Shown: in pieces, positions 1-10,239 of the stretch
Numbering within the stretch: position 1 is the stretch's first letter
Layout: every line of letters begins with the position of its first letter
Assembly: GCA_028282325.1 (NCBI GenBank)
Contig: JANQID010000024.1
Span: forward strand, 1 to 64,000
Direction of reading: 5' to 3'
DNA from: Chloroflexaceae bacterium
GTDB lineage: Bacteria; Chloroflexota; Chloroflexia; Chloroflexales; Chloroflexaceae
Length of the DNA: 64,000 nucleotides
Program-made: the position numbers and the translations under genes
Notes under the pieces: generated by a model
What the model saw: only the letters and a program-made list of their open reading frames with translations
What the model was told of the DNA's origin: nothing
Databases searched by the model: none

Positions 1-17
1 CCAGGCGCGCGGACTGT

Positions 18-92
18 CGCGGCGTGGAGCAGTGGCAGCTCGTCGGGCTCATAACCCGAAGGTCGCAGGTTCGAATCCTGCCGCCGCTACCA
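18..92 (+). tRNA. Initiator tRNA-Met (CAT anticodon)
   Basis: A full cloverleaf can be folded: 7-nt acceptor arms, D stem GAGC/GCTC, anticodon stem TCGGG/CCCGA around loop CTCATAA, a 5-nt variable loop, T stem GCAGG/CCTGC and an encoded CCA at 90-92. Three consecutive G-C pairs in the anticodon stem and an unpaired first acceptor position (C1 opposite U72) are the hallmarks of the initiator rather than the elongator tRNA. Bacterial initiators usually have C1-A72, so C1-U72 is a small variation with the same effect. Confidence 0.95.
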
Positions 93-122
93 GAGAATAA
101 TTCAGATCTACAATACATAGTT

Positions 123-155
123 ACTCCCGGTACCATAAGGTGTCGGGAGTTTTTG
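123..155 (+). terminator. Rho-independent terminator after the tRNA
   Basis: A 7-bp inverted repeat (ACTCCCG at 123-129, CGGGAGT at 144-150) is followed at once by a run of T. It lies 30 nt after the tRNA CCA end and separates the tRNA from the hydrogenase operon. Confidence 0.8.
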
Positions 156-250
156 TGTTGTGCCTGTTTCTGGCGTCTGGAAGCCTTACGGACGGTTTCA
201 GGTTCGTAACTGGATGTTGCTGTTTCTTCTCACTGCCGATCAGGGCGATA

Positions 251-259
251 TGTTATGAT
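251..259 (+). promoter_or_regulatory. Possible extended -10 promoter of the hox operon
   Basis: TGTTATGAT fits an extended -10 element (TG, one base, TATGAT). It lies 85 nt before the hoxE start in the only gap ahead of the operon. No good -35 was found at the right distance, so this is a weak call. Confidence 0.35.
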
Positions 260-344
260 GCGGCGGGTTTGGTTTTGATAGATCGAATTACTTCCGCTTA
301 GCCATCCTCAGGGTTTGGCTTTCCTCGATGATGAGGTATGTACT

Positions 345-881
345 ATGTCTGCTTCTTCCGGCCATACCACGGATAATCCCACAATGCCCAGAGCGTCTCA
401 TTTGAGCGGCGATAACCGCTTTAAGGTTTTGAATGCCACGATGAAACGTTATCAGTATCAGGCTGATGCGCTTATCGAGGTGCTGCATAAAGCGCAAGAG
501 CTGTTTGGCTTTCTCGATCCGGATCTGCTGATCTATATCGCCCATAGCTTGAAGTTGCCACCCAGCCGGGTGTATGGCGTGGCGACGTTTTATCACTTCT
601 TCTCGCTGAAGCCGCAAGGCGAGCATACCTGTGCTGTATGCCTGGGAACCGCATGCTATGTCCGCGGCGCCGCAGCACTTTTATCATCGATTGAGGATGA
701 GATCGGGGTGAAGTCAGGTGAAACAACGCCGGATGGCCAACTCTCGTTGGTAACGGCGCGTTGCCTGGGAGCATGCGGGATAGCGCCGGTTGTCGTCTTT
801 GATGAAATGGTTGCTGGTCATCAGACATTTGAAACGGTTCTTGAACACCTGAAAGGCTGGCGCACCTATGGAACTCGCTGA
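345..881 (+). CDS. hoxE: Bidirectional [NiFe] hydrogenase diaphorase subunit HoxE
   Basis: HoxE is the small NuoE-like [2Fe-2S] subunit of the NAD-linked cytoplasmic hydrogenase and works in the diaphorase module with HoxF and HoxU. The 178-residue product has the thioredoxin-like ferredoxin ligand pattern: C99-x4-C104 (CLGTAC) and C140-x3-C144 (CLGAC). The ATG at 345 is preferred because GATGAGG lies just upstream; an in-frame ATG at 315 would add ten residues unlike the family. The 3' end overlaps hoxF by 14 nt, so the two are probably translationally coupled. The presence of HoxE is typical of the pentameric HoxEFUYH form found in cyanobacteria and some Chloroflexota. Confidence 0.93.
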   Translation: MSASSGHTTDNPTMPRASHLSGDNRFKVLNATMKRYQYQADALIEVLHKAQELFGFLDPDLLIYIAHSLKLPPSRVYGVATFYHFFSLKPQGEHTCAVCLGTACYVRGAAALLSSIEDEIGVKSGETTPDGQLSLVTARCLGACGIAPVVVFDEMVAGHQTFETVLEHLKGWRTYGTR

Positions 882-2469
882 GCTGCTTGATATTGCTGAA
901 GAATGGCAGAAAGCCCAGAAGCCAATCCGCATTTGTTGCTGCACTTCAACGGCATGTCAACCGACAGTCTCGCTGGCTATCAAACAAGCTTTGGAAGAAG
1001 CCGTCGCCGCCGAGGACCTTGAGGATCAAGTGCAGGTATGCGGGGTCGGCTGCCTGGGACTTTGCGGTAAAGGCCCACTGGTCAAAATTGAGCCTGATGA
1101 GATTGTATACGAGCAGGTTTCGCCTGACCAGGCGCCTTCAATCGTTGCGGCGTTGAAGGGCGAAACGTCCGCCGCCAGCAAATTAGAGCCAGAGCATCCA
1201 TTTTTTACGCGGCAGATGAAGGTTGTTCTGGAGCATAGCGGCAATATCGATCCAGAGCGGATTGAAGATTATATCCGGGTTGGCGGCTATCAGGCGCTTT
1301 ATCACGCGCTCCACGAGATGACGACTGACGAAGTTGTTGATGCCATGGTTTCCAGTGGGCTGCGCGGACGAGGCGGAGCCGGCTATCCGACGGGACTGAA
1401 ATGGGCGACGGTGGCCAAATCACGCGGCGAACGCAAGTTTGTCGTATGCAATGGCGATGAGGGTGACCCAGGCGCATTTATGGATCGTAGCATTTTGGAG
1501 AGCGATCCGCATCGTGTGCTTGAAGGCATGGCTATTGCGGCCTATACAGTTGGGGCTGATCAGGGATTTCTCTATATTCGTGGCGAATATCCACTGGCGA
1601 TCAAACGTTTGCAGAAGGCGATCCAGCAAGGCAAGCGGATGGGCTTGCTGGGAACGCAGATCTTTGAAACCAGTTTTAACTTTCGTGTTGATATTCGCAT
1701 TGGCGCCGGCGCGTTCGTTTGCGGCGAAGAAACCGCGTTGATGGCGTCGATTGAAGGCGGACGCGGTACACCGCGTCCACGCCCGCCGTACCCTGCGGAG
1801 AGCGGGTTGTGGGGCTATCCGACGTTGGTCAATAATGTTGAAACGTTTGCGAATGTGGCGTCGATCATACGGAACGGCCCAAAGTGGTTTGCTGACATTG
1901 GCACGGAAGGTAGCAAAGGCACCAAGGTGTTTGCCCTGACCGGACAGATTGCGAACACTGGTTTGATTGAAGTTCCGATGGGAACGCCATTGCGCGAAAT
2001 AGTTGAGGATATTGGAGGCGGAGCGCCTGGGTATGGATCGGTCAAGGCGGTGCAAACCGGCGGACCGTCGGGTGGCTGCATTCCTGCGGATTTGTTCGAT
2101 ACGTCATTGGATTATGAATCGCTGTTCCGAATCGGATCGATTATGGGCTCTGGCGGTATGGTCGTTATGGACGAGACTACCAGCATGATCGATGTCGCGG
2201 ATTTCTATGTTGAGTTTTGTATGGATGAGTCGTGCGGCAAATGCGTTCCCTGCCGGGTAGGTACGCAGCAAATGCACCAACTTCTGACGAAGATTCGTTC
2301 GGGCGAAGCGACGCGGGATGATCTAGATCGGCTGGAGGAACTCTGCGATGTGGTCAGGCACACCAGCTTTTGTGGTCTTGGTCAATCGGCGCCAAACCCA
2401 GTATTAAGCACGCTGCGCTACTTCCGCAATGAGTATGAAGCGCTATTGTCCGATCACGATGTAGTCTGA
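868..2469 (+). CDS. hoxF: Bidirectional hydrogenase diaphorase subunit HoxF (NADH/FMN binding)
   Basis: HoxF is the NuoF-like flavoprotein that exchanges electrons with NAD(H) through FMN. The 533-residue product has an N-terminal thioredoxin-like [2Fe-2S] domain (C25-x4-C30, C62-x3-C66), the glycine-rich dinucleotide loop [13 protein letters not shown] near residue 165, the flavin/NADH region [16 protein letters not shown] near 285, and the [4Fe-4S] motif SCGKCVPC near 455 with its fourth cysteine in TSFCGLG near 500. Length and domain order match cyanobacterial HoxF. The gene overlaps hoxE by 14 nt and is followed 40 nt later by hoxU. Confidence 0.95.
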   Translation: MELAELLDIAEEWQKAQKPIRICCCTSTACQPTVSLAIKQALEEAVAAEDLEDQVQVCGVGCLGLCGKGPLVKIEPDEIVYEQVSPDQAPSIVAALKGETSAASKLEPEHPFFTRQMKVVLEHSGNIDPERIEDYIRVGGYQALYHALHEMTTDEVVDAMVSSGLRGRGGAGYPTGLKWATVAKSRGERKFVVCNGDEGDPGAFMDRSILESDPHRVLEGMAIAAYTVGADQGFLYIRGEYPLAIKRLQKAIQQGKRMGLLGTQIFETSFNFRVDIRIGAGAFVCGEETALMASIEGGRGTPRPRPPYPAESGLWGYPTLVNNVETFANVASIIRNGPKWFADIGTEGSKGTKVFALTGQIANTGLIEVPMGTPLREIVEDIGGGAPGYGSVKAVQTGGPSGGCIPADLFDTSLDYESLFRIGSIMGSGGMVVMDETTSMIDVADFYVEFCMDESCGKCVPCRVGTQQMHQLLTKIRSGEATRDDLDRLEELCDVVRHTSFCGLGQSAPNPVLSTLRYFRNEYEALLSDHDVV

Positions 2470-2509
2470 ATTCTATAAGGTGCGCGTCGTTGCAAAGAGG
2501 ACAAGCATT

Positions 2510-3241
2510 ATGACAGTTAAAACGCTCACCATTGATGACAAGCTCGTCAGTGCCCGCGAGCAAGATACCATATTGGATGTGGCGCGTGAGTCGGGCATTC
2601 CGATTCCTACCTTGTGCCATCTCGATGGGGTGAAAGATGTTGGCGCATGTCGCCTGTGTCTGGTTGAGATTGCCAGTGGCTCGCCGGATCGCCCGAATCG
2701 ACTCCAGCCCGCGTGTGTGACAAAAGTTGTCGAGGGCATGGTCGTCTATACAGCGACCGAGCGCTTGAAAAAATACCGGCGTATGATCGTCGAGTTGCTG
2801 TTTTCAGAACGCAACCATATCTGCTCGGTCTGTGTCGCCAATGGTCATTGCGAATTGCAAGACATCGCGATCACTGTGGGGATGGATCACGTGCGCTACG
2901 AGTATGTGTCGCCGTTGTGCGAGGTTGATATTACCCACGGATTGTTTGGCGTCGATCAGAATCGCTGCATTCTCTGTACACGATGCGTACGTGTGTGCGA
3001 CGAGATTGAGGGAGCGCATACTTGGGACGTGGCTGGTCGCGGCATAGGCGCGCGTGTGATTACCGATCTGCATCAGTCTTGGGGCGAGGCGCGGAGTTGT
3101 ACTTCGTGCGGGAAGTGCGTTCTTGCTTGCCCAACCGGGGCAATCTTCCGCCAGGGTGCTACCGTCGCCGAGATGGATCGCGATCGCTCGCGATTGTCTG
3201 TTTTAATGACCGCACGGGAGAAACGTGAATGGATCGGTTAA
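2510..3241 (+). CDS. hoxU: Bidirectional hydrogenase diaphorase subunit HoxU
   Basis: HoxU is the iron-sulphur wire between HoxF and the hydrogenase module and resembles the N-terminus of NuoG. The 243-residue product has a [2Fe-2S] plant-type ferredoxin domain (C36, C47, C50, C69), a His/Cys cluster (H103, C105, C108, C114) and two C-terminal [4Fe-4S] motifs, [11 protein letters not shown] and [12 protein letters not shown]. The ATG at 2510 is preceded by AGAGGA at 2496-2501; an earlier in-frame GTG at 2480 lacks this. The 3' end overlaps the hoxY start by 13 nt. Confidence 0.94.
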   Translation: MTVKTLTIDDKLVSAREQDTILDVARESGIPIPTLCHLDGVKDVGACRLCLVEIASGSPDRPNRLQPACVTKVVEGMVVYTATERLKKYRRMIVELLFSERNHICSVCVANGHCELQDIAITVGMDHVRYEYVSPLCEVDITHGLFGVDQNRCILCTRCVRVCDEIEGAHTWDVAGRGIGARVITDLHQSWGEARSCTSCGKCVLACPTGAIFRQGATVAEMDRDRSRLSVLMTAREKREWIG

Positions 3242-3774
3242 CACTGGCGACAATCTGGCTCGGCGGCTGCTCAGGCTGCCATATGTCGTTTCTGGATATG
3301 GATGAATGGTTGATTGCCCTCGCCGAACGGGTGGAAGTTGTCTACAGCCCGTTCGCCGATGTCAAGACCTATCCGGATAATGTGCATGTTGCGTTAATCG
3401 AAGGTGCGATTGCAAATGATGATCACCTGAAATTGATCCAGCAAGCGCGCCGGTGTACGGATCTGCTTATCGCTTTTGGTGACTGTGCTGTCACGGGCAA
3501 TGTAACGGCGCTGCGCAATCCACTGAGCAGCGTACAAGATATCTTGCAGTACGTCTATGTTGAAGCATCGGATATCGAGAATACGCCGCCCGACGAAGCC
3601 GGTATCGTGCCGCCCTTGCTCGATCGCGTTGTTCCGGTGCATGCTGTCGTTCCGGTCGATGTGTATTTGCCAGGATGTCCGCCGCCAGCCGATCGTATTC
3701 GCGCCGTCCTGGAACGTTTGTTGGTCGGTGAAGCATTGCAACTGGCCGGGCGCGAGTTGATCAAATTTGGCTGA
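3229..3774 (+). CDS. hoxY: [NiFe] hydrogenase small subunit HoxY
   Basis: HoxY is the small hydrogenase subunit carrying the proximal [4Fe-4S] cluster next to the NiFe site. The 181-residue protein begins almost directly with [10 protein letters not shown] (C14, C17); the other two ligands are in FGDCAVTGN near 86 and LPGCPPPAD near 150. It lacks a twin-arginine leader and the extra cluster-binding C-terminal domain of periplasmic uptake enzymes, as expected for a cytoplasmic group 3d enzyme. The start overlaps the end of hoxU. Confidence 0.95.
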   Translation: MDRLTLATIWLGGCSGCHMSFLDMDEWLIALAERVEVVYSPFADVKTYPDNVHVALIEGAIANDDHLKLIQQARRCTDLLIAFGDCAVTGNVTALRNPLSSVQDILQYVYVEASDIENTPPDEAGIVPPLLDRVVPVHAVVPVDVYLPGCPPPADRIRAVLERLLVGEALQLAGRELIKFG

Positions 3775-3822
3775 TGGCAGCATAGTGTAACAACAGAGTA
3801 GGACTTTCTGAAAGAGGCAAGC

Positions 3823-5244
3823 ATGACCCAGCGCATTATGATCGACCCGGTAACGCGGATTGAAGGCCACGCCAAGATCAGCATTCATCTTGATGATGCC
3901 GGTCAAGTGGAAGATGTGCGTTTTCACGTCACTGAGTTTCGCGGCTTCGAGCGCTTTTGCGAAGGGCGACCGCTCTGGGAGATGCCCGGTATTACGGCGC
4001 GCATCTGTGGCATATGTCCGGTCAGTCATTTGCTGGCCTCAGCCAAGGCTGGCGATCAGATTCTGGCGGTTATGGTTCCTCCGGCGGCGGATACATTGCG
4101 ACGCCTGATGAATCTAGGGCAGATTATTCAGTCGCACGCGCTCAGTTTCTTTCATCTCAGCGCGCCCGATTTTGTGTTGGGTATGGAAAGCGAGCCGGCG
4201 AAACGGAATATCTTTGGTCTAATTGCTGAGGATCCTGCGTTTGCTCGCAGCGGCATTCGGTTGCGTCAGTTTGGCCAGGAGATCATCGAGATGCTTGGCG
4301 GCCAACGTATCCACCCGGCCTGGGCAACGCCGGGCGGCGTGCGTTCGTCGTTGCAGAAGTCCGATCTCGAACAGATCCGCGAGCACTTGCCGGAAGTGCG
4401 CGCCACGGCGATCAATGCCATCGGGCATTTTAAGCGCATGCTGGAGCAATATCGCGAGGAGTCGCAAATCTTTGGCAACTTCTCGACATTGTTTCTCGGC
4501 CTGGTCGGGCCGGATGGCGCGTGGGAGCACTACGATGGCCGTCTTCGCTTCGTTGATAGTGCCGGAAACTGCATTGCCGAGCGACTTGACCCGGCGGATT
4601 ATAAGAAGTTTGTCGGCGAGGCGGTTGAATCGTGGTCATATCTGAAGTTTCCGTATTATCGCCCGATGGGCTATCCTGACGGAATCTATCGAGTAGGGCC
4701 GCTGGCACGATTGAATGTCTGCTCATACATCGGCACGCCGTTGGCCGATAAGGAGTTGCGCGAATTCCGCTCGCTTGGTCACGGTGCGGTGTCGTCGTCA
4801 TTCTTCTACCACTATGCGCGCATAATCGAAATCCTGGCGGCAATTGAAAAGATCGAGGCGATGCTTGATGATCCGAATCTGATGTCGAGTCGATTGCGCG
4901 CCAGCGCCGGGATCAACCGGCTTGAAGGCGTCGGCGTCAGTGAGGCGCCGCGCGGAACGCTTTTCCACCATTATCATGTGGATGAGCATGGTCTGATCAA
5001 AAAAGTAAATCTGGTGATTGCCACAGGGCAGAATAACCTGGCTATGAATCGCACAGTGGCGCAAATTGCGCGCCATTATATCCGTGGAACTGACATCTCA
5101 GAAGGTATGCTCAATCGAATTGAGGCCGGCATCCGCGCGTTCGATCCCTGCCTAAGTTGTTCAACCCATGCTGTTGGTATGATGCCGCTGCACGTGGAAT
5201 TGATCGGGCCGGGCGGCGAGGTGCTTGATGAAGTGCAGCGATGA
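3823..5244 (+). CDS. hoxH: [NiFe] hydrogenase large subunit HoxH (precursor)
   Basis: HoxH binds the NiFe(CN)2CO catalytic centre. The 473-residue protein starts with the family signature [12 protein letters not shown] and has the two nickel-binding cysteine pairs: [10 protein letters not shown] near residues 60-69 and DPCLSCSTH at the C-terminal end (C443, C446). A 24-residue tail follows H449; in this family such a tail is removed after the His by a dedicated endopeptidase once nickel is inserted. That protease is encoded by the next gene, which overlaps by 4 nt. Its ATG is preceded by a weak Shine-Dalgarno (AAAGAGG). Confidence 0.95.
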   Translation: MTQRIMIDPVTRIEGHAKISIHLDDAGQVEDVRFHVTEFRGFERFCEGRPLWEMPGITARICGICPVSHLLASAKAGDQILAVMVPPAADTLRRLMNLGQIIQSHALSFFHLSAPDFVLGMESEPAKRNIFGLIAEDPAFARSGIRLRQFGQEIIEMLGGQRIHPAWATPGGVRSSLQKSDLEQIREHLPEVRATAINAIGHFKRMLEQYREESQIFGNFSTLFLGLVGPDGAWEHYDGRLRFVDSAGNCIAERLDPADYKKFVGEAVESWSYLKFPYYRPMGYPDGIYRVGPLARLNVCSYIGTPLADKELREFRSLGHGAVSSSFFYHYARIIEILAAIEKIEAMLDDPNLMSSRLRASAGINRLEGVGVSEAPRGTLFHHYHVDEHGLIKKVNLVIATGQNNLAMNRTVAQIARHYIRGTDISEGMLNRIEAGIRAFDPCLSCSTHAVGMMPLHVELIGPGGEVLDEVQR

Positions 5245-5759
5245 GGGTGCGCACGCTGGTCATCGGTTATGGCAACGATCTGCGCGGCGATGATGCAGCC
5301 GGCCAGGTTGTTGCGCGTACAGTGAATGATTGGGCGTTGCCCGGCGTGCGTGCGCTGGCGGTGCATCAATTGGTACCCGAATTAGCCGAACCGGTCGCCG
5401 CTGCGGGCCGTGTGATCTTTGTGGATGCGTATCGAGCGACGCTGAGCAACCTCTACGAAGGCGAATGTCGCGCACGGAGGCGCTGGATTGAACCCTCTGA
5501 TGCGCACATTTCGCTTGGCCACGTGGGCGATCCCGCCGGTCTGCTGGCGCTCGCTGCAGCATTGTATGGATGTGATTCGGGAGCGTGGTTGATCACCATT
5601 CCGGCGCTTGACTTTTCGTTTGGCTCGGATCTGTCGCCCATAACGGCGCGTGAAGTTGCCGCTGCATTACAGTTTGTGCGCGCGTTGGTCGAGAGTGAGA
5701 TGAGCGGAGAAACCGATGCGCAAGGTACAACGCGCGCCAGCGACAGTGAACGCTCGTGA
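5241..5759 (+). CDS. hoxW: HoxH maturation endopeptidase (HoxW/HyaD family)
   Basis: This 172-residue protein belongs to the hydrogenase maturation protease family (M52), which clips the C-terminal tail of the large subunit after nickel insertion. It starts with the characteristic [15 protein letters not shown], and the probable nickel-contact residues are D17, D62 (IFVDAYR) and H94 (SLGHVG), matching the spacing known for HybD. Its ATG overlaps the hoxH stop (ATGA), and its 3' end overlaps hypF by 44 nt. The symbol is assigned from context; HyaD-type naming is equally possible. Confidence 0.88.
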   Translation: MRVRTLVIGYGNDLRGDDAAGQVVARTVNDWALPGVRALAVHQLVPELAEPVAAAGRVIFVDAYRATLSNLYEGECRARRRWIEPSDAHISLGHVGDPAGLLALAAALYGCDSGAWLITIPALDFSFGSDLSPITAREVAAALQFVRALVESEMSGETDAQGTTRASDSERS

Positions 5760-8082
5760 CCCGCGCTTCCGGTTACGGTTGGAAATTCGCGGAATGGTAC
5801 AAGGCGTTGGCTTTCGTCCGTTTGTTTATCGTCTGGCGACTGAGCTAGAACTGGTGGGTTGGGTCAACAATACGTCTCGCGGCGTGTTTGTCGAGGTCGA
5901 AGGCTCGTCCGATCGCCTGGAGCGCTTCTTGAGTCGGGTTGTCGCCGAACCGCCGCCGCGCGCCAGTATCCAGAGTCTCGAGTCGGCGTGGCTTGATCCG
6001 GTCGGCTATCAGGTTTTTGAGGTGCGTCACAGCCACGAAAGCGGCGCGAAAACCGCATTAATGTTGCCTGACATCGCGCCTTGTCCCGATTGCCTCCGCG
6101 AACTGTTCGATCCGTCTGATCGCCGCTATCGCTATCCCTTCATCAATTGCACCAACTGCGGACCGCGTTTCAGCATCATCGAGGCATTGCCATACGATCG
6201 CCCGCATACGGCGATGCACGGCTTCACGATGTGCTCGGCGTGCCAGGCTGAGTATGATGATCCGCGTGACCGGCGCTTTCATGCTCAACCGAATGCCTGT
6301 CCGCGTTGTGGCCCGCACCTTGAGTTACAGGATGCGACCGGACGTGTGCTGGCGTCGGATTCTATCGGCGGCAATGCGATCACCGCAGCGGCAGATGCGA
6401 TTCGACAAGGGCGGATCGTCGCGATCAAGGGCGTGGGCGGTTTTCAACTGGTGGTTGATGCGCGTGATGCAGGGGCAGTAAGGCGACTGCGTGAGCGCAA
6501 ACGGCGGGTTGCCAAACCGTTCGCGCTGATGTATCCGACCCTGGCGCAAGCTGCGTTGGATTGTATGATCGACCCGGTCGAGTCGCGACTGCTGCTTTCG
6601 CCGGCTGCGCCGATTGTATTGCTTCGCTGCCAATCGCATGCGAACGTTGCGGCCAATGTTGCGCCCGGCAATCCCTACCTTGGCGTGATGCTGCCTTCCT
6701 CACCGCTGCATCACCTGCTGATGGACGAATTGGGCTTTGCGATAGTCGCCACGAGCGGCAATCGCTCCGAAGAGCCGATCTGCATTGACGAGTATGAAGC
6801 GTTGGAGCGACTGGCCGACATTGCCGACCTGTTTCTCATTCACAACCGCCCGATTGTGCGCCACGTCGATGACTCGGTGGCGCGGGTGGTGTTGAGGCGT
6901 GAAATGGTTATCCGGCGTGCGCGTGGCTACGCCCCGTTACCGGCATCCGTGCGCGCGCCGCTGCCGATGTTGCTTGCGACGGGTGGCCAGCAAAAGAATG
7001 CGCTGGCGTTTGCGCTGGACGCCGACATCTTGCTGAGTCAGCATATCGGCGATCTGGAAACCGTTCCCGCGCTTGACGCATGTGAGCGTTCGGCGCGCGA
7101 CTTCAGTCGTTTGTACGATTTGCGTCTGACTGCCGTCGCCTGCGATCTCCACCCTGATTACCGTTCGACGCGCCTGGCGGAGACGCTGGCGCGTGAGCAT
7201 AGCTGCCCTGTGGTTCGTGTGCAGCATCACTATGCGCATGTTCTCGCCGCTATGGCTGACAACGATCTCGGCGAGACAGCGTTGGGTGTGGCCTGGGATG
7301 GCACCGGCTATGGCACGGATGGTACGGTATGGGGCGGCGAGTTTTTGCATGTCACCGCGCAGGGTTTCGAGCGTGCGGCGCATCTGCGTACCTTTCGGTT
7401 GCCCGGCGGCGACAAGGCGGTCGTCGAACCGCGTCGAACGGCGTTAGGTCTGCTCTACGAGCTGTTCGACGGCGATTTGACGGCGGTCAATGATCTGGCG
7501 CCCATCCGGTCATTCACGCGCCAGGAGTCGGCGATCCTCACAACGATGCTTGCACGTGGTCTCAATGCGCCGCGCACTTCTAGCGCCGGACGGTTGTTTG
7601 ATGCAATTGCCGCCATCGCAGACATATGCCAGGTCACGCAGTTTGAGGGCCAGGCGGCGATGGAATTGGAGTTCGCGTTGGATGAAACAGCTGTCGCTAC
7701 GCCCGCATACCCCTTCGTTTTAGTAGAACGCGACGGTGTAATAGTGATCGATTGGGCGCCACTTGTGCGTGCGGTGATCGCCGCTGCCCGCACTCGAACG
7801 CCTGTTGCGCAGATCGCTGCGGCTTTCCACGAAGCGCTGGCGGCGATGATCGTCGCTGTGGCCCAGCGGGTTGGCGAAGAGCGAGTTGTACTGACCGGCG
7901 GATGCTTTCAAAATGTATATCTGACAAAACGCGTGGTACAATTACTGCAAGCGGCGGGATTTCGACCCTACTGGCATCAGCGCGTTCCGCCGAACGATGG
8001 CGGGTTAGCGCTCGGCCAGATCGTGGCTGCGGCGCGCGAGTTACGGGAGGAGGAAGCGAATGTGCCTGGGGATACCGGGTAA
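5716..8082 (+). CDS. hypF: Carbamoyltransferase HypF, hydrogenase cyanide-ligand synthesis
   Basis: HypF turns carbamoyl phosphate into the carbamoyl group that HypE dehydrates to the cyanide ligands of the NiFe site. The 788-residue protein has all the domains: N-terminal acylphosphatase (MVQGVGFRPFVYR, residues about 15-100), two zinc-finger modules (CPDC near 122 with CTNC, CSAC near 173 with CPRC), a YrdC-like domain (about 220-400) and a Kae1-like C-terminal domain with the metal-site motif HHYAHVLAAM near 503. Length is normal for the family. The start lies inside the hoxW reading frame and the end overlaps hypC by 23 nt. Confidence 0.95.
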   Translation: MRKVQRAPATVNARDPRFRLRLEIRGMVQGVGFRPFVYRLATELELVGWVNNTSRGVFVEVEGSSDRLERFLSRVVAEPPPRASIQSLESAWLDPVGYQVFEVRHSHESGAKTALMLPDIAPCPDCLRELFDPSDRRYRYPFINCTNCGPRFSIIEALPYDRPHTAMHGFTMCSACQAEYDDPRDRRFHAQPNACPRCGPHLELQDATGRVLASDSIGGNAITAAADAIRQGRIVAIKGVGGFQLVVDARDAGAVRRLRERKRRVAKPFALMYPTLAQAALDCMIDPVESRLLLSPAAPIVLLRCQSHANVAANVAPGNPYLGVMLPSSPLHHLLMDELGFAIVATSGNRSEEPICIDEYEALERLADIADLFLIHNRPIVRHVDDSVARVVLRREMVIRRARGYAPLPASVRAPLPMLLATGGQQKNALAFALDADILLSQHIGDLETVPALDACERSARDFSRLYDLRLTAVACDLHPDYRSTRLAETLAREHSCPVVRVQHHYAHVLAAMADNDLGETALGVAWDGTGYGTDGTVWGGEFLHVTAQGFERAAHLRTFRLPGGDKAVVEPRRTALGLLYELFDGDLTAVNDLAPIRSFTRQESAILTTMLARGLNAPRTSSAGRLFDAIAAIADICQVTQFEGQAAMELEFALDETAVATPAYPFVLVERDGVIVIDWAPLVRAVIAAARTRTPVAQIAAAFHEALAAMIVAVAQRVGEERVVLTGGCFQNVYLTKRVVQLLQAAGFRPYWHQRVPPNDGGLALGQIVAAARELREEEANVPGDTG

Positions 8083-8326
8083 GATTGTGAGCGTTGCCGG
8101 TGACGATCCGCTGATACGGATGGGGCGCGTACAATTTGGCGGCGTGGTCAAAGAGGTGAGCCTGGCTTATGTGCCGGAAGCGCACGTCGGCGACTATGTG
8201 GTCGTTCACGTCGGTTTTGCGATTAGCGTTGTGGACGAGGAAGAAGCTAACCAGACGTTTGCCTATCTGCGCGAAATCGGCGAGTTGAGCGAGCTTGATA
8301 CGACCGGATTCGAGGGCGCGGTATGA
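8060..8326 (+). CDS. hypC: Hydrogenase assembly chaperone HypC
   Basis: HypC is the small chaperone that carries the Fe(CN)2CO unit with HypD and delivers it to the large-subunit precursor. The 88-residue product opens with the diagnostic MCLGIPGKI, whose Cys2 is the iron ligand, and has the usual beta-barrel sequence with [14 protein letters not shown] in the middle. A good GGGAGGAGG lies just upstream inside hypF. It overlaps hypF by 23 nt and hypD by 4 nt (ATGA). Confidence 0.94.
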   Translation: MCLGIPGKIVSVAGDDPLIRMGRVQFGGVVKEVSLAYVPEAHVGDYVVVHVGFAISVVDEEEANQTFAYLREIGELSELDTTGFEGAV

Positions 8327-9408
8327 GGTTCATCGACGAATATCGCGATGCCCAGGCCGCCGAAGAGTACGCGCAGGCCACCGCTCGGATAACGACGCGA
8401 CCCTGGACGATTATGGAGATCTGCGGCGGGCAGACCCACGCGATCGTCAAATTTGGCGTAGATGCGCTGCTGCCCGATGGGATCACGCTGGTGCATGGCC
8501 CCGGCTGCCCGGTGTGCGTCACACCCATCGAGTTGATCGACAAGGCGACAACGATTGCGGCGCGTCCTGATGTAATCTTCTGCTCATTCGGCGATATGCT
8601 GCGCGTGCCTGGTTCCGACACTGACTTGCTCGCGGTGAAGGCGCGCGGCGGCGATGTGCGAATCGTCTACTCGCCGCTCGACGCGCTGGCGCTGGCGCGC
8701 GCCAATCCCGATCGGCAAGTGGTCTTTTTCGCCGTCGGCTTCGAGACAACCGCCCCGGCAAACGCAATGGCCGTCTACCAGGCGAAGCGGCAAGGCGTCG
8801 AAAATTTCACGATCCTGGTCTCGCACGTGTTGGTGCCGCCGGCGATGCAGGCGCTGCTTGGCGCGGCGGACAACCAGGTGCAAGGCTTCCTGGCGGCGGG
8901 ACATGTCTGCGCGGTGATGGGCTACACCGAATACGAGCCAATCGCGCGCACGTACAACGTGCCGATCGTTGTCACCGGCTTTGAGCCGGTCGATATTCTC
9001 CAGGGCGTCTATATGTGCGTTCGGCAGCTTGAAGAAGGACGCGCAGAGGTCGAGAATCAGTACAGCCGCGTGGTGCGCCACGAGGGCAATCTCCCGGCCC
9101 AGCAGATCGTCGGCGCGGTATTTGAAGTCGTGTCGCGCAAGTGGCGAGGCATCGGCGCAATACCGCAGAGCGGTCTGGGGTTGCGGGCGGACTACGCCGC
9201 GTTCGATGCCGATCAGCGCTTTGATCTGACGGATTACACCGCGCAAGAATCCGCCGAGTGCATCAGCGGCGAGATTATGCGCGGCGTCAAGAAGCCGCAC
9301 GACTGCCCGGTATTCAGCGTACGCTGCACGCCCGAACGTCCCCTCGGCGCGCCGATGGTTTCGTCCGAAGGCGCGTGCGCGGCGTATTTCCGCTACCGTC
9401 AGCGATAA
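8323..9408 (+). CDS. hypD: Hydrogenase maturation scaffold HypD
   Basis: HypD is the [4Fe-4S] protein on which the Fe(CN)2CO group is built together with HypC. The 361-residue sequence has the conserved [12 protein letters not shown] (C34), [11 protein letters not shown] (C62, C65), [10 protein letters not shown] and the C-terminal cysteine cluster ([18 protein letters not shown]). It is the last gene of the hox-hyp operon: a hairpin follows 40 nt downstream. hypE, hypA and hypB, which are also needed for a NiFe centre, are not in the window. Confidence 0.95.
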   Translation: MRFIDEYRDAQAAEEYAQATARITTRPWTIMEICGGQTHAIVKFGVDALLPDGITLVHGPGCPVCVTPIELIDKATTIAARPDVIFCSFGDMLRVPGSDTDLLAVKARGGDVRIVYSPLDALALARANPDRQVVFFAVGFETTAPANAMAVYQAKRQGVENFTILVSHVLVPPAMQALLGAADNQVQGFLAAGHVCAVMGYTEYEPIARTYNVPIVVTGFEPVDILQGVYMCVRQLEEGRAEVENQYSRVVRHEGNLPAQQIVGAVFEVVSRKWRGIGAIPQSGLGLRADYAAFDADQRFDLTDYTAQESAECISGEIMRGVKKPHDCPVFSVRCTPERPLGAPMVSSEGACAAYFRYRQR

Positions 9409-9448
9409 AAGAGACGAAAAGACCTGACCGATTTTCAAAAAAGGTGCT

Positions 9449-9492
9449 CAAGCGGCGCTGCTCTGGTATCTCTAACCTGCGCCGCTTGTTTC
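9449..9492 (+). terminator. Terminator of the hox-hyp operon
   Basis: A 10-bp perfect inverted repeat (CAAGCGGCGC at 9449-9458 and GCGCCGCTTG at 9479-9488) is followed by TTTC. It sits 40 nt after the hypD stop. The rest of 9409-9612 shows nothing else recognisable. Confidence 0.6.
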
Positions 9493-9612
9493 AACGCATC
9501 ACCCTGTGGATCGGGAAGGCTACCACCGATTCTGTCCCGGGTCTTCCCTCGCCTACGAAATGTAGTAGCTGCTCCGGGAAATCCTGGAGAGCCAAAAACC
9601 TTTGTTAGCTTC

Positions 9613-9641
9613 ATGACACCAGATGGAATATGGTGTATACT
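9613..9641 (+). promoter_or_regulatory. Sigma-70-type promoter of the phaE-phaC operon
   Basis: ATGACA (9613-9618) and TATACT (9636-9641), separated by exactly 17 nt, form a strong housekeeping-type promoter 51 nt before the start of the phaE-like gene. Confidence 0.7.
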
Positions 9642-9692
9642 GTGGTATCCCCAGCATATGTGCGGTAGCTTTGAATGCCGAAGGAGATCTGC

Positions 9693-10229
9693 ATGAGCCA
9701 GAACCAAAGCGAGGGCTTTGACTTCACCGATCCTGTCGGTATCTGGCGATCATTTCGCGACGCAAACCTGGACGCCTGGGCCAAAGCAATGACCCAGTTC
9801 GTGAGTACCGACACTTTCGCCCAGGCCCTTGGTGCCCAACTCGACACCTATCTCGCCACATCAGGTCCATTCCAAAAAGCCGTCGAACAGTACATGGAAG
9901 CGTACCTGGCCAATCTGAACATGCCGTCACGAGGTGAAGTCATCTCAATGGCGCGACGGATGACCAACCTTGAGATGCGCATTGACGACATGGAGGTCAA
10001 GATCGACCAATTGCTGAACGCGCTCTCCGCAGTGAATGCAGGTGACGGGACGCCTGGCGTGAGTGGATCGACGATTGAAGCAAAGCTTCAGCAGCTCGAT
10101 ACACGAATGGAGGAAATCATCGAGGCCGTGCAATCGGCCAACGCCGCGACTCAGAAACCTGCCACAACGTCCAAATCGCGTAGCCGTAAGGCATCTTCGG
10201 GAGAATCTTCTGAGGAAGGCGCCTCATAG
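9693..10229 (+). CDS. phaE: Short PhaE-like subunit of class III PHA synthase
   Basis: The 178-residue protein is mostly alpha-helical and hydrophilic. It starts FDFTDPVGIWRSFRDANLDA, has a central NMPSRGEV segment and a heptad-like stretch (residues about 80-115, MTNLEMRIDDMEVKIDQLL) that looks like a coiled coil, and ends in a Ser/Lys-rich tail. These traits and its position before phaC fit the PhaE partner that activates class III PhaC; it is about half the length of the well-studied purple-bacterial PhaE. The ATG at 9693 follows AAGGAG at 9679-9684. Assignment rests on context plus the motif pattern, so a phasin-like granule protein remains possible. Confidence 0.75.
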   Translation: MSQNQSEGFDFTDPVGIWRSFRDANLDAWAKAMTQFVSTDTFAQALGAQLDTYLATSGPFQKAVEQYMEAYLANLNMPSRGEVISMARRMTNLEMRIDDMEVKIDQLLNALSAVNAGDGTPGVSGSTIEAKLQQLDTRMEEIIEAVQSANAATQKPATTSKSRSRKASSGESSEEGAS

Positions 10230-10239
10230 GAACAGGCTG

